Origin: Streptomyces canus
GTDB lineage: Bacteria > Actinomycetota > Actinomycetes > Streptomycetales > Streptomycetaceae
Length of the DNA stretch: 64,000 bases
Assembly (NCBI RefSeq): GCF_030816965.1
Contig: NZ_JAUSYQ010000002.1
Coordinates: forward strand, 5,429,501 to 5,493,500
Direction: 5' to 3'
Shown: in pieces, positions 8,796 to 17,980 of the stretch
Position numbering within the stretch: position 1 is the first letter of the stretch
How the letters are laid out: the number at the start of each line of letters is the position of its first letter
Notes under the pieces: model-generated
The model's database searches: none
The model's input: the letters and a program-made list of their open reading frames with translations, nothing else
Told to the model about the DNA's origin: nothing
Program-made: the position numbers and the translations under genes

Positions 8796-9512
8796 GTGTC
8801 GGATTCTGCGTTTCCCACTCAGCGGATCGGCAGTTCTCGGAGAGTCTTGAGTGCACCTGTCGTGGCAGACCGAGATGCTTTGCTCCTCAGTCTGTGTGCT
8901 CGGCGCCGTGTCCTGCATATCGGTTGCGCCGATTCCCCATTGAGTGCCCACAAGCTGAACAACGGTTCACTCCTCCACGCCAAGCTCCTGAAAGAGGCGT
9001 CGGTTGTGCACGGTGTGGATATCGACCGTGACAGTGTCGACCTGCTGCGCAGGCACCTGGGCGGGGAATACTCAGTAGCCGACGTCGCTGATCCGCTGGC
9101 CAGAGCGAACCTGGTCAAGTTCAATCCCGACGTCGTACTTGCGGGGGACGTGATCGAGCACGTACGGGATGCGGCATCGTTCCTCCGCGGCATCGCGGCT
9201 CTCATGCGGGAGGTGAGCAATGATGTTGAGCTGATCCTCTCGACACCGAACGGCCTGTCCGTCAAGACCGCGGTCAACACGCTGGTGGGCCTGGAGATCA
9301 TCCACCCGGATCACGTCTCCGTTTTCACCCCCGCCTCGCTGGGCCGTCTCGTCTCGGACTGTGGGCTGAGTCCCCGCAGCCGGTTCTTCTATCACGTCGA
9401 TGCGGGCAACAGCCTCCGGGCTCGGGCCTACAACACGGTTGCCAGGGTTGCGGCTCGACTGCGCCCAGCTTTCTCCGAGGGGCAGGTTCTGGTCTGTCAG
9501 GCCGTCGCCTGA
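8796..9512 (+). CDS. Class I SAM-dependent methyltransferase (Methyltransf_23 type)
   Basis: A 238-residue methyltransferase. Motif I, V-L-H-I-G-C-A-D-S-P, lies at residues 39-48, followed by a V-D-I-D post-I acidic motif and G-D-V-I-E-H-V, the form seen in glycan-modifying methyltransferases. GTG start with GAGGAG nine bases upstream. It is the third methyltransferase of the locus, the last gene before wecC, and has a T-run (8769-8775) just ahead of it. Likely role: O-methylation of a sugar in the repeat unit or at the chain end. Confidence 0.78.
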   Translation: MSDSAFPTQRIGSSRRVLSAPVVADRDALLLSLCARRRVLHIGCADSPLSAHKLNNGSLLHAKLLKEASVVHGVDIDRDSVDLLRRHLGGEYSVADVADPLARANLVKFNPDVVLAGDVIEHVRDAASFLRGIAALMREVSNDVELILSTPNGLSVKTAVNTLVGLEIIHPDHVSVFTPASLGRLVSDCGLSPRSRFFYHVDAGNSLRARAYNTVARVAARLRPAFSEGQVLVCQAVA

Positions 9513-9686
9513 ACAACCGGGGGACCGGCTTGCACGACCACCGTTGTCCGACGGGTTCCGTCCACTCTCCCTTGAGTCGCGGTGCGTGTCGTGGCCCGTA
9601 GGCGGCTGCCTGACTGCGAGGCGCAGGCGTGGTGATCCGCCGCGGTAGATGCGCGACGTGATGGTTGAGGAAAGGAATTACTTCAC

Positions 9687-10928
9687 GTGTTCTCTACTGT
9701 CTGTGTCACCGGCCTCGGCTACATCGGCCTGCCCACCGCCGCCGCTCTCGCGACCAACGGGATCGACGTCATCGGTGTCGACGTCAACCCCGTCACCGTC
9801 GACCTCATCAACGCCGGCCGTGCTCCCTTCGTCGAGCCCGACCTGGCTGTGGCGGTGAGCGGGGCCGTCGCCATGGGGCGGTTGCGGGCGACCACGGCGC
9901 CCGAGCCCGCCGACGCCTTCGTCATCGCCGTGCCCACGCCGCTCCAGGACGACCGCACAGCGGACCTGTCGTACGTGCGCGCCGCCGCCGCCTCGGTGGG
10001 CCAGGTGCTCAAGACGGGTGACCTCGTCATCCTGGAGTCCACCTCGCCGCCCGGGACCACCGTGGAGCTGTCCCGATGGCTCGGCAAGCACCGGCCCGAC
10101 CTCACGTTTCCGCATGAGGGCGCGGACGCTCCCGACGTGCGAGTCGCCCACTGTCCCGAACGTGTCCTGCCGGGCCGCACGATGATCGAGATCGTGACGA
10201 ACGACCGCGTCGTCGGCGGGGTCGGCGAGGGCTGCGCCGAGCGGGCACGGGCCCTGTACCAGGTGTTCGCCAAAGGGGAGTGCCTGCTCACCGACGCCAC
10301 GACCGCGGAGATGGCCAAGCTCGGCGAGAACGCCTTCCGGGACATCAACATCGCCTTCGCCAACGAGCTGTCGATGGTCTGCGACCAACTCGGCATCGAC
10401 GCGGGGGACGTGATCGACCTGGCCAACCGACACCCCCGCGTCGACATCCTGCGCCCCGGGCCGGGCGTCGGCGGGCACTGCATCGCCGTGGACCCCTGGT
10501 TCATCGTCTCCGCCGCGCCCCGGCAGGCGCGGCTCGTCCGGCTCGCCCGCGAGGTCAACGACGGGCGGCCCGACTACGTGGTCGGCGAGGTGGTCGACAC
10601 GGCTGGACGGTTCAAGGACCCGGTGATCGCCTGCCTCGGCCTGTCCTTCAAGGCGAACATCGACGACCTGCGCGAGAGTCCTGCCCTGCAGATCGTCACC
10701 CGACTGGCCGAACGGCAGGTCGGCCGGCTGCTGGTGGCGGAGCCTCACATCAAGGAACTGCCGGAGTCACTGACACGTACGGGCGTGGCCGAACTCGTCG
10801 ACGCCGCCACCGCCGTGCGCGACGCGGACGTCGTCGTCCTCCTCGTGGACCACGACGCCTTCCGCGGCGTGAAACGCACCGCGCTGCGGGGCAAGGCCGT
10901 GTTCGACACCCGCGGGTTCTGGCACTGA
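9687..10928 (+). CDS. wecC: UDP-N-acetyl-D-mannosaminuronate dehydrogenase
   Basis: A 413-residue member of the UDP-glucose/GDP-mannose dehydrogenase family, which oxidises the C6 alcohol of a nucleotide sugar to a carboxylate in two NAD-dependent steps. The NAD-binding G-L-G-Y-I-G-L-P is at the N-terminus. The catalytic Cys sits in G-V-G-G-H-C-I-A-V-D-P, and L-S-F-K-A-N-I-D-D-L-R-E-S is in the C-terminal domain. GTG start. It faces wecB across a tandem repeat that already begins inside its last codons. WecB plus WecC make UDP-ManNAcA. The assignment as WecC rather than another uronate dehydrogenase rests on this pairing. Confidence 0.87.
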   Translation: MFSTVCVTGLGYIGLPTAAALATNGIDVIGVDVNPVTVDLINAGRAPFVEPDLAVAVSGAVAMGRLRATTAPEPADAFVIAVPTPLQDDRTADLSYVRAAAASVGQVLKTGDLVILESTSPPGTTVELSRWLGKHRPDLTFPHEGADAPDVRVAHCPERVLPGRTMIEIVTNDRVVGGVGEGCAERARALYQVFAKGECLLTDATTAEMAKLGENAFRDINIAFANELSMVCDQLGIDAGDVIDLANRHPRVDILRPGPGVGGHCIAVDPWFIVSAAPRQARLVRLAREVNDGRPDYVVGEVVDTAGRFKDPVIACLGLSFKANIDDLRESPALQIVTRLAERQVGRLLVAEPHIKELPESLTRTGVAELVDAATAVRDADVVVLLVDHDAFRGVKRTALRGKAVFDTRGFWH

Positions 10929-11100
10929 CCCGTCGCCGCTGAAACCCGCGGGTTCTGGCATTGACCCGGCGCGGCTGAACCCTGCGGCTTCTGACATTGA
11001 GCCGGGCGCCGTCGGCCTCCGCGGGTTCCGTCTCTTACTCAGCGGCGCCGAAATCCGCGGGTTCCGGCACCGACCCGTCGCCACCGAACTCCGCGGGGCG
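10911..11100. repeat. Six-copy degenerate 36-bp tandem repeat across the wecC and wecB 3' ends
   Basis: Copies begin at 10911, 10947, 10983, 11020, 11056 and 11092 (steps 36, 36, 37, 36, 36), each starting with a variant of CGCGGGTTCTGGCA and carrying CCCGTCGCCGCTGAA-like sequence. The first copy lies in the last codons of wecC and the last two lie in the wecB C-terminus. Read on the minus strand, one unit encodes a 12-residue motif like G-S-V-P-E-P-A-G-F-S-G-D. It looks like a minisatellite that has grown through the junction. Confidence 0.85.
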
Positions 11101-12219
11101 CTCGCACAGTCCCAGCCAGTGGCCGAGCGCGCGCACGGTACGGTTCGCCGCGCGCCCGTCGCCGAACGGGTTGACGGCCGTGGCCATCGCGGCGTAGGCC
11201 GCCCGGTCGTGCAGCAGCCGCCGCACCTCCTTCACGATGCGCTCCCGGTCGGTGCCCACCAGCCGGGAGGTGCCCGCCCGCAGGGCCTCGGGCCGTTCCG
11301 TGGTGTCCCGCATGACCAGTACGGGCTTGCCGAGGCCCGGCGCCTCCTCCTGGATGCCGCCGCTGTCGGTGAGAATCAAGTGCGCGCGGTCCATCAGGCG
11401 GGCGAAGACGCCGTAGCCGAGCGGCTGGGTCAGCCGTACGTTCTCCAGGTGCTCCACGTGCGGTGTGATCGCCGCGCGAACCACGGGGTTGGGGTGCAGC
11501 GGCAGCACGATGAGCAGGTCGGGCTCGCTGCGGGCCAGGTCGGCGAGGGCGCCGCCGATGGCCTCCATACCGCGCCCCCACGACTCCCGGCGGTGGGCCG
11601 TCACCAGCAGGACCCGGCGGGCGGTGTCCTCGAGGTCGGCCAGCGCCGGGTCCCCGAAGGGCGTCCCGCGCCCGACGGCCCCGCGCAGGGCGTCGATGAC
11701 CGTGTTTCCGGTGACCACGACGGACGACGGGGCCACGCCCTCCCGCAGCAGGTTGCTCCGCGCGTGCGGGGTGGGTGCGAGATGCAGGGACGCCAGCTGG
11801 GTGGTGATCCTGCGGTTGATCTCCTCGGGGAAGGGCGCATAACGGTCGTCGGTCCGCAGCCCCGCCTCCAGATGGGCCACCGGGACGCGGTGGTAGAAGG
11901 CGGCGAGGGCCCCGGTGAACGCGGTCGTGGTGTCGCCCTGGACCAGCACCGCATCCGGGCGCTCCTCCCGCAGCAGCGGACACAACCCGTCCAGGACGCG
12001 ACGGGTGATGTCGGCCAGGGTCTGGCCGGGGGCGAGGATGTCCAGGTCGTGATCGGCCCGGATGCCGAACAACGCGTGCACCTGGTCGAGCAGTCCGCGG
12101 TGCTGGGCGGTCACCGTCACCGTCGGCCGGAACATCGCGGAGCGCTCCAGGGCCTCGATGACGGGAGCCATCTTGATGGCCTCCGGTCTCGTTCCGTAGA
12201 CGACCATCAGTCGTTTCAC
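11035..12219 (-). CDS. wecB: UDP-N-acetylglucosamine 2-epimerase (non-hydrolysing)
   Basis: A 394-residue enzyme interconverting UDP-GlcNAc and UDP-ManNAc. The diagnostic motifs are all present: G-T-R-P-E-A-I-K-M-A-P near the start, V-Q-G-D-T-T-T, H-L-E-A-G-L-R-T, P-E-E-I-N-R and T-D-S-G-G-I-Q-E-E-A-P. GTG at 12219 is preceded by AAGGAG six bases upstream and gives the usual V-K-R-L-M-V-V-Y-G-T-R-P start; a GTG eight codons earlier has no ribosome site. The last 15 or so residues are encoded by the 36-bp repeat and are not part of the conserved enzyme. It supplies ManNAc for WecC and probably for the TagA/WecG-type transferase. Confidence 0.92.
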   Translation of the reverse strand: MKRLMVVYGTRPEAIKMAPVIEALERSAMFRPTVTVTAQHRGLLDQVHALFGIRADHDLDILAPGQTLADITRRVLDGLCPLLREERPDAVLVQGDTTTAFTGALAAFYHRVPVAHLEAGLRTDDRYAPFPEEINRRITTQLASLHLAPTPHARSNLLREGVAPSSVVVTGNTVIDALRGAVGRGTPFGDPALADLEDTARRVLLVTAHRRESWGRGMEAIGGALADLARSEPDLLIVLPLHPNPVVRAAITPHVEHLENVRLTQPLGYGVFARLMDRAHLILTDSGGIQEEAPGLGKPVLVMRDTTERPEALRAGTSRLVGTDRERIVKEVRRLLHDRAAYAAMATAVNPFGDGRAANRTVRALGHWLGLCERPAEFGGDGSVPEPADFGAAE

Positions 12220-12418
12220 CCGAGTCTCCTTAACCGAGGGCACCGGACGGCGGCCGCTCCAGCGAATCGGTAGGGCGGGACCGCGCCGGTGAATCCGGAG
12301 GCGTGTTCACCCGGCTGTATGGGGATATTGCTCCGTTTGGATCGTTTCGCTGATGAATTCATGACCTTGTGCCTTACGTTCCGCCGTGGCCGTAACTCCC
12401 TCCCGTAAAGGCAGGAAA
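12220..12418. promoter_or_regulatory. Divergent promoter region between wecB and the oxidoreductase
   Basis: About 200 bp between two divergent starts. It contains an AT-richer stretch (about 12315-12370) that is the likely promoter area for one or both directions. No operator was recognised. Confidence 0.3.
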
Positions 12419-14701
12419 GTGAAGACAGTGCTCCTGTCCCCGCGCACCGGTTCCATCACGGTGGCGGATGTTCCCGCCCCCGAGGCGGCCGCCGGGACGG
12501 TGGTCATCCGCAACGACTGGTCGCTCATCAGCGCGGGCACGGAGCGGGCGACCGTCTCCACCGGCGCCAAGGGCCTGATCGGCAAGGCGCGGCAGCGGCC
12601 CGATCAGGTCGCCCAGGTGATCGACAGCGTGAAACGGACAGGGCTCGCGGACACCTACCGGACCGTCAGGGACCGTCTGGACCGACCGGTGCAGCTCGGC
12701 TACTCCTGCGCGGGGACGGTGCTGCGGACGGGGGAGGGCGTCGACGACCTCCGCCCGGGCATGCGGGTGGCCGCCGCCGGGGCCCGTTACGCGTCGCACG
12801 CGGAGATCGTCGCGGTACCCCGCAACCTCGTGGTGCCGGTGCCGGACGCGGTGGACACCCGGTGGGCCGCCTTCGCCACGGTCGGCGCGATCGCGCTCCA
12901 GGGCATCCACCAGGCCGAGGTGGCGCCCGGTTCCCGGATCGCCGTCATCGGGCTCGGCCTGCTCGGCCAGATCACGCTCCGGCTGCTGCGGGCCTACGGC
13001 TACGACGCGGTGGGCATCGACCCCGACCCGGCCATGGTGGCGCTCGCCGAGTCCGCCGGGCTCACCGCCTTCCCACGGGACGCGGACGGTCTGCCGCGCA
13101 TGGTCCTGCGGGGCTGGGCGGGCGCCGGCGCGGACGCCGTGCTCATCACCGCGGCCACGCCCAGTGCCGACCCCGTCGAGTTCGCGGGCCGTCTCGCCCG
13201 CGACCGGGCCACCGTGGTGGTCGTCGGCGACGTGGGCGTCGCGCCGCCCCGGTCGTCGTACTACCACAAGGAACTGACGATCCGTTACGCGAGGTCCTAC
13301 GGCCCCGGCCGCTACGACCCCCGCTTCGAGGAGGGCGGCCATCCCTACCCCGAGGGCTATGTGCCGTGGACGGAACGGCGCAACCTCGCCGAGGTACTGC
13401 GGCTCCTTCAGACGGGCGCCGTGGACTTCGCCGACCTGAAGCCGCGGATCTTCACCGTGGAGGACGCGGCCGAGGCGTACGAGGCGCTCAAGCCGTCGCC
13501 CGGTGAACGCAGCGTCGCCCTGCTGCTGCGCTACCCCGGCACCGCGCAGTTGCCGTCGCCGCCGGCCCCGCGGACCACGCCCCGCACCTGGAGTCCCCCG
13601 CGCGAAAGCGTGCGGATCGCGGCCATCGGAGCGGGCAACTTCGCGACGCGGACGCTCTTTCCCGAGCTGAGGCGGGAAGCCGGCGTCGCCTTCTCCTGGG
13701 TCGCCGGCGGACGCGGGCTGTCCGCCGCGCACCAGGGGCGGCAGTGGGGGTTCGACCAGGTCGCGGAGAGCGTCGACGCCGGCCTGGCGTCGGGCGAGGC
13801 GGACTGCGTGATGGTGCTCAGTCGCCACGACAGCCACGGCCGGTACGCGGCCCGGGTGCTGCGCGGCGGCAGGGCCCTGTACTGCGAGAAGCCGGTGGGC
13901 CTGACGGAGACGGAACTGGAGGATGTCGCGCAGGCGTGGTCGGCCTCCGGCGCCCCGGCGATGGCCGGCTTCAACCGGCGGTTCGCGCCCGCGGTCGCGG
14001 ACCTGCGGGCCGTGCTGCCCGAGGGAGCGCCGCTCCAGATCGTCTACCGGGTGTTCGCGGGCCGCCTCCCGGCCGACCACTGGTACTTCCAGCCCGAACA
14101 GGGCGGCCGGCTGCTCGGCGAGGTGTGCCACTTCGTCGACACCGCGGGCTTCCTGGTGCCCGGGCGGCCGGTCCGGGTGCGGGCCACCGGCGTGGACGCC
14201 GCGGACCCCGCCACCGCGCAGAGCGTCACCCTCCAGATCGCGTACGACGACGGCTCGTCCGCGTCCGTCGTCTACGGGGGGTTCACACCGCCCGGCGCGC
14301 CCAAGGAACTCCTGGAGGTGGCCGGCGACGGGGTGGCCGCCAGGATCGACGACTTCCGCACGCTCACCGTGTGGAAGGGAGGCAGGCCGGAGACGACCAC
14401 CTACCGAGGCGCGCCCAAGGGGCACGCGGCGGAGATGCGCACCCTCGTCCGCCTGGTCCGCGGGGAGTCGCTCGGCACCGGGCCCGCTGCCGCCGCCGAC
14501 TTCGCCTCCGCGCTGGAGAGTTCCCTCGTCACCTGCCGGGCGGCCCGCTCGCTCACGGAGGACCGGCCGGTCGACTGCGCCCCTGCCACCGCGGCCCTGG
14601 CCGGGGCCCTCGGGCGCCCGCAGCTCCCTGCCGTCACTGACACCGTGCCCGACCCGGGCGGGCCGGCGGACGGCCACCCGTCGACCACGGAGGTGCTGTG
14701 A
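12419..14701 (+). CDS. Two-domain oxidoreductase (zinc-type alcohol dehydrogenase plus Gfo/Idh/MocA)
   Basis: A 760-residue fusion. The first half is a medium-chain dehydrogenase-like domain with a V-I-G-L-G-L-L-G-Q dinucleotide motif. The second half is a Gfo/Idh/MocA oxidoreductase with A-A-I-G-A-G-N-F-A and the C-E-K-P-V-G catalytic lysine motif. Such fusions are common in bacterial polysaccharide and exopolysaccharide loci, where they are presumed to oxidise or epimerise sugars. The exact reaction is not known. The stop overlaps the AsnB start (TGATG), coupling the two. The start is uncertain: GTG at 12419 follows AGGAAA closely, and another GTG lies 33 bases upstream. Confidence 0.82.
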   Translation: MKTVLLSPRTGSITVADVPAPEAAAGTVVIRNDWSLISAGTERATVSTGAKGLIGKARQRPDQVAQVIDSVKRTGLADTYRTVRDRLDRPVQLGYSCAGTVLRTGEGVDDLRPGMRVAAAGARYASHAEIVAVPRNLVVPVPDAVDTRWAAFATVGAIALQGIHQAEVAPGSRIAVIGLGLLGQITLRLLRAYGYDAVGIDPDPAMVALAESAGLTAFPRDADGLPRMVLRGWAGAGADAVLITAATPSADPVEFAGRLARDRATVVVVGDVGVAPPRSSYYHKELTIRYARSYGPGRYDPRFEEGGHPYPEGYVPWTERRNLAEVLRLLQTGAVDFADLKPRIFTVEDAAEAYEALKPSPGERSVALLLRYPGTAQLPSPPAPRTTPRTWSPPRESVRIAAIGAGNFATRTLFPELRREAGVAFSWVAGGRGLSAAHQGRQWGFDQVAESVDAGLASGEADCVMVLSRHDSHGRYAARVLRGGRALYCEKPVGLTETELEDVAQAWSASGAPAMAGFNRRFAPAVADLRAVLPEGAPLQIVYRVFAGRLPADHWYFQPEQGGRLLGEVCHFVDTAGFLVPGRPVRVRATGVDAADPATAQSVTLQIAYDDGSSASVVYGGFTPPGAPKELLEVAGDGVAARIDDFRTLTVWKGGRPETTTYRGAPKGHAAEMRTLVRLVRGESLGTGPAAAADFASALESSLVTCRAARSLTEDRPVDCAPATAALAGALGRPQLPAVTDTVPDPGGPADGHPSTTEVL

Positions 14702-16608
14702 TGTGCGGCTTCCTCGTCCTGCTGAACGGGGCCGCGCGCAGCCGGTCGCGGTCGCTGCCGGACCCGTGCGAGGCGCTCGCCCACCGCGGCCCCGACGCGA
14801 GCGGTCACCTCGCGCTCGTCGGCCCCGGCTGGCGGGCCGTGCTGCACTTCCGCCGCCTGGCCGTCGTGGACCTCGACCCGAGGAGTGGCCAGCCCTTCGG
14901 CTCGCCCGAACGGGGCGTGCTGGTCTACAACGGCGAGGTCTACAACGCGCCGTACCTGCGCGAGCTGCTGCGCGGGCGGCACGTGAGGTTCACGACCGAG
15001 GGCGACACCGAGGTCCTCTACGAACTCCTGTTGCAACCGGACGCACCGCAGCTGCTCGATGAGGTGGACGGCATGTTCGCCTTCGCCCTCGTCCTGCCCG
15101 ACGGCGAGGTGCGCTACGGACGTGACCGGCTGGGCGTCAAGCCGCTGTACGTGGCGGTCGACGCGGCGGGGGACATGGTCGGCCTCGCCAGCGAGATCGA
15201 ACCGCTGCGGGCCGCGGGGCTGACCGGGGGCGCCGACCCGGTCGCGGTGGCGCAGGGTGCCATGTTCCTGTGGACGCCGCCGCCGCGGACCGGCTGGCAG
15301 CGCGTCAGTTCCGTACCGGCCGGGACGGTGCTGTCCCGGCGTGCGCCCGGGTACGACGAGGCGTCCGCATGGTGGCGCGCTCCCGCCCTCGCGCCCGCCG
15401 CGGACATCGCCGCCGCCGTCCGTGAGTCGGTCGCGCGTCAGGTGCGGGCCGATGTGAAGGTGGGGCTGCTGCTCAGCGGGGGCCTGGACAGCACCTGGCT
15501 GGGCGTGGAACTCCTCAGGGAGGGCTTCACCGGACCCGCCTTCAGCGCCAGGTCGCGCACCGCGGTGCCCGGCACGGAGCCGTTCGAGGAGGACGCCCCC
15601 TACGCCGCCCGGGTGGCCGACGAGTTGGGCCTGCCGCTGGCCTGGGTCGACCTCGACGTCGACGTGCTGCGCCGGATCCCCGAGCTGGTGACCACCATGG
15701 AGCTGCCGTTCGGCGACCCCGCCGCCGTCGCCCTCATGCAGTTGTCCCGCGCCGCCCGCGACGAGGCGACCGTGCTGTTGTCGGGGCTGGGTGTCGAGGA
15801 ACTGTTCCTGGGCTACGAGCGCTACCAGGCCGTCCTGCTGCTGCAACGGCTTCCCGCCTGGACGCGCCCGACCCTCGGCGCCGCCACCCTGGTTCCCGCG
15901 CCCCGGCGCTACCGGGGCCGCGCGGACAAGTTCGGCCGGCTGCTCCAGCTCGGTGCCCGCGACTGGTCGTGGGCGACGCAGTCGTACTACTCCGGGAAGG
16001 AGTGGGCGGCGCTGTCACCCCTCGTGGGACTGGACGCGGTCGCCGAGCGGCACCGTGAGGTGGCGGGGGCCGTGCTGGACGCTGGCGGAACGCCCCTCGC
16101 GGCGCTGGCGGAGTGCGACCGGCGGCTGTTCCTGCCGGGACTGAACCTGCTGTACGGGGACCGCGCGTCGATGCGCGCGAGCGTCGAACTGCGGGTCCCG
16201 TTCCTGGCGGAGCCGGTGGTGGCCGCCGCTCTCGGCGCCGCCGCGGAGGAGCAGCTGCGGATGGGAGACGGCAAGGCGCGCTTCCGCGCGGCCGCGGTGG
16301 CCTCCGGCGTGCCGGAGTTCGTCGCCCGGCGCCCCAAGACGGGATTCGGGGCGCCGGTACGGTCGTTGCTGCGCGAGCACGGCGACCGGCTGTGGACCGA
16401 GGTACGGCGCTCCCCGCTGTTCGACGACCTCTTCGACCGGCGCACGGCGGACCGTTTCGTCGCCGAGCACGTACACGGCCGGCGCGACCGGGGGCTCGCC
16501 GTGTTCGGGCTGCTGTGTGCGGCCGTGTGGTGGGAGCGGTACGCGACGGGCGGCGCGGGGCGGACGGAGGAGGTTCTGGCGGGGTATGAGGCGTCCGTCG
16601 GCGGGTGA
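14701..16608 (+). CDS. AsnB-type glutamine amidotransferase of the polysaccharide locus
   Basis: A 635-residue class II amidotransferase with an N-terminal Ntn glutaminase and a C-terminal ATP-pyrophosphatase domain. ATG at 14701 places the nucleophile Cys at position 2 (M-C-G-F); the upstream GTG would bury it. The glutamine-binding R-G-P-D (29-32) and Y-N-G-E (76-79) are intact, and S-G-G-L-D-S-T at 259-265 is the AMP-forming P-loop. Coupled to the oxidoreductase and near a ManNAcA pathway, it may amidate a uronic acid carboxylate, as proposed for AsnB-like proteins in other glycan loci. A housekeeping asparagine synthetase is less likely here. Confidence 0.85.
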   Translation: MCGFLVLLNGAARSRSRSLPDPCEALAHRGPDASGHLALVGPGWRAVLHFRRLAVVDLDPRSGQPFGSPERGVLVYNGEVYNAPYLRELLRGRHVRFTTEGDTEVLYELLLQPDAPQLLDEVDGMFAFALVLPDGEVRYGRDRLGVKPLYVAVDAAGDMVGLASEIEPLRAAGLTGGADPVAVAQGAMFLWTPPPRTGWQRVSSVPAGTVLSRRAPGYDEASAWWRAPALAPAADIAAAVRESVARQVRADVKVGLLLSGGLDSTWLGVELLREGFTGPAFSARSRTAVPGTEPFEEDAPYAARVADELGLPLAWVDLDVDVLRRIPELVTTMELPFGDPAAVALMQLSRAARDEATVLLSGLGVEELFLGYERYQAVLLLQRLPAWTRPTLGAATLVPAPRRYRGRADKFGRLLQLGARDWSWATQSYYSGKEWAALSPLVGLDAVAERHREVAGAVLDAGGTPLAALAECDRRLFLPGLNLLYGDRASMRASVELRVPFLAEPVVAAALGAAAEEQLRMGDGKARFRAAAVASGVPEFVARRPKTGFGAPVRSLLREHGDRLWTEVRRSPLFDDLFDRRTADRFVAEHVHGRRDRGLAVFGLLCAAVWWERYATGGAGRTEEVLAGYEASVGG

Positions 16609-16801
16609 GGGCCGGGGTCAGGGGGGAGCGGTCCGCGTGGTTCGGCGAGCGGAGGCTCAGAGCGGACTCCTGCGGCCCCCTGCTGTTCCGGCCGGTTCCG
16701 GCTGGCGAGGTCCAGTGCGACCGCTCCCGCGACAGGGGAGACGTCCTTGCGTTCCGTGAAGCGGCCGCCGTCAGCCGGCCGACCGACAGCGGAGCGCGCG
16801 G
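16609..16801. other. Convergent gap between the AsnB and toroid-protein genes
   Basis: About 190 bp between converging genes. Several short inverted GC repeats are present, but I cannot single out a terminator, and no gene is apparent. Confidence 0.3.
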
Positions 16802-17968
16802 TTACCCCCGCAGCACGGCGTGCAGGGCGGTCAGTGCGTCCAGGAGGGGCGCGGCGCTCCAGCGGGGTGACTCCCACAGGGCCCTGTTCCTCCCGGAGTT
16901 CACGGTGCCGAGGCCGGGATAGCGGTCCATGACCGCCGCCAGCACCTCGCGGGCGAAGTCGGTGCCGGTGAAGCCTCGTTCGGCCGCCCATGCCGTCATC
17001 CGTACCGCCGTGGCGTCGTTGTTCGGGTCGCGTCGGGTCCGGGCGTCCGCGAAGTAGCGCGGGAGCGGGCCGTCGAAGAGGTGGCGCAGGTAGTGGTCCA
17101 CCCCGCGTTCGAGCGGAGCCCGCACGTCCATGCCGAGCAGGGTCGCGGCCTGGTCGAGACGCAGCAGCACGTACCCGGTGTGGAAGCCGTCCACCCAGTC
17201 CAGGCGCGGTCCCGGGCCGTACGGCCAGGAGCCGTCGGGGCGCTGGCCCGTCAGGCTCACCTCGACCGCTCGACGGGCCGCGTCGGCCAGCCGGTCCGCG
17301 AGGGCGGCGGGCAGGGGCGTGGTGCGGGCCAGGCGGGCGGCGAGCGCGGCGCCCATGAGGTTGGCGTTGTGGACCAGGACGTCGCTGGTCGGGGTGTAGG
17401 TGAAGAACTCGCCGTTGTGCAGGTGAGCCAGCAGCCCGCGGGCGAGCGTCCCCGCGGCCTCGTCGCCGAGGGTCCCGGAGTCCAGGCAGCCGTCCGCGCA
17501 GAAGGTGGTGGCCACCAGGTTGGGGACCGAGGCCGGGTAGTACGACCAGCGGGTCTGCACGTCGAACTCGTAGCGCCACAGCCCGGCGTAGCGCCCGGAC
17601 AACTGCTCGGCCGCCGTCCACCGGCCCAGGCGCACGGCCCGCTCGCGCCACACCGGGGACGCGGCGAGCCGGGCGCAGGCACCGGCCGCGCAGCCGGTGG
17701 CCGTGGCGGTGCGCAACGGGCGGATGCCGAGGGCCGGCCGCAGGTCGGCCGGGCTGCGTTTGACGGCCTGCAGGAGCGCCTGGCGCAGTACACGGTGCAC
17801 GGCCAGCCGACCCAGCGGTCCGGTGAGCCCGTCGTACGGGTCGGGGCCCGCCCAGGCGCGGGCGTCGGCCCACTGGAAGAGCCGGTCGGCCATGACCAGC
17901 ACATCGGCAGCCGACCGGACGGGCTGGTCCGGCGCTACCGGGGCGGCGGTGGCGGTTCTCGACGGCAT
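16802..17968 (-). CDS. Unrecognised soluble protein, possible alpha/alpha-toroid
   Basis: A 388-residue protein without signal peptide or membrane segments. It has repeated helical blocks and two motifs resembling those of six-hairpin or terpene-cyclase-like toroids: R-P-D-G-S-W-P-Y-G-P-G followed by D-W-V-D-G-F-H-T-G-Y, and later R-D-P-N-N-D-A-T-A. This suggests an alpha/alpha barrel, as in some glycan-processing enzymes, but I cannot name a family with certainty. It lies 12 bp downstream of the sugar-phosphate transferase gene in the same operon, so a role in glycan assembly or editing is likely. Function unassigned. Confidence 0.7.
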   Translation of the reverse strand: MPSRTATAAPVAPDQPVRSAADVLVMADRLFQWADARAWAGPDPYDGLTGPLGRLAVHRVLRQALLQAVKRSPADLRPALGIRPLRTATATGCAAGACARLAASPVWRERAVRLGRWTAAEQLSGRYAGLWRYEFDVQTRWSYYPASVPNLVATTFCADGCLDSGTLGDEAAGTLARGLLAHLHNGEFFTYTPTSDVLVHNANLMGAALAARLARTTPLPAALADRLADAARRAVEVSLTGQRPDGSWPYGPGPRLDWVDGFHTGYVLLRLDQAATLLGMDVRAPLERGVDHYLRHLFDGPLPRYFADARTRRDPNNDATAVRMTAWAAERGFTGTDFAREVLAAVMDRYPGLGTVNSGRNRALWESPRWSAAPLLDALTALHAVLRG

Positions 17969-17980
17969 CGGTTCTCTCTC

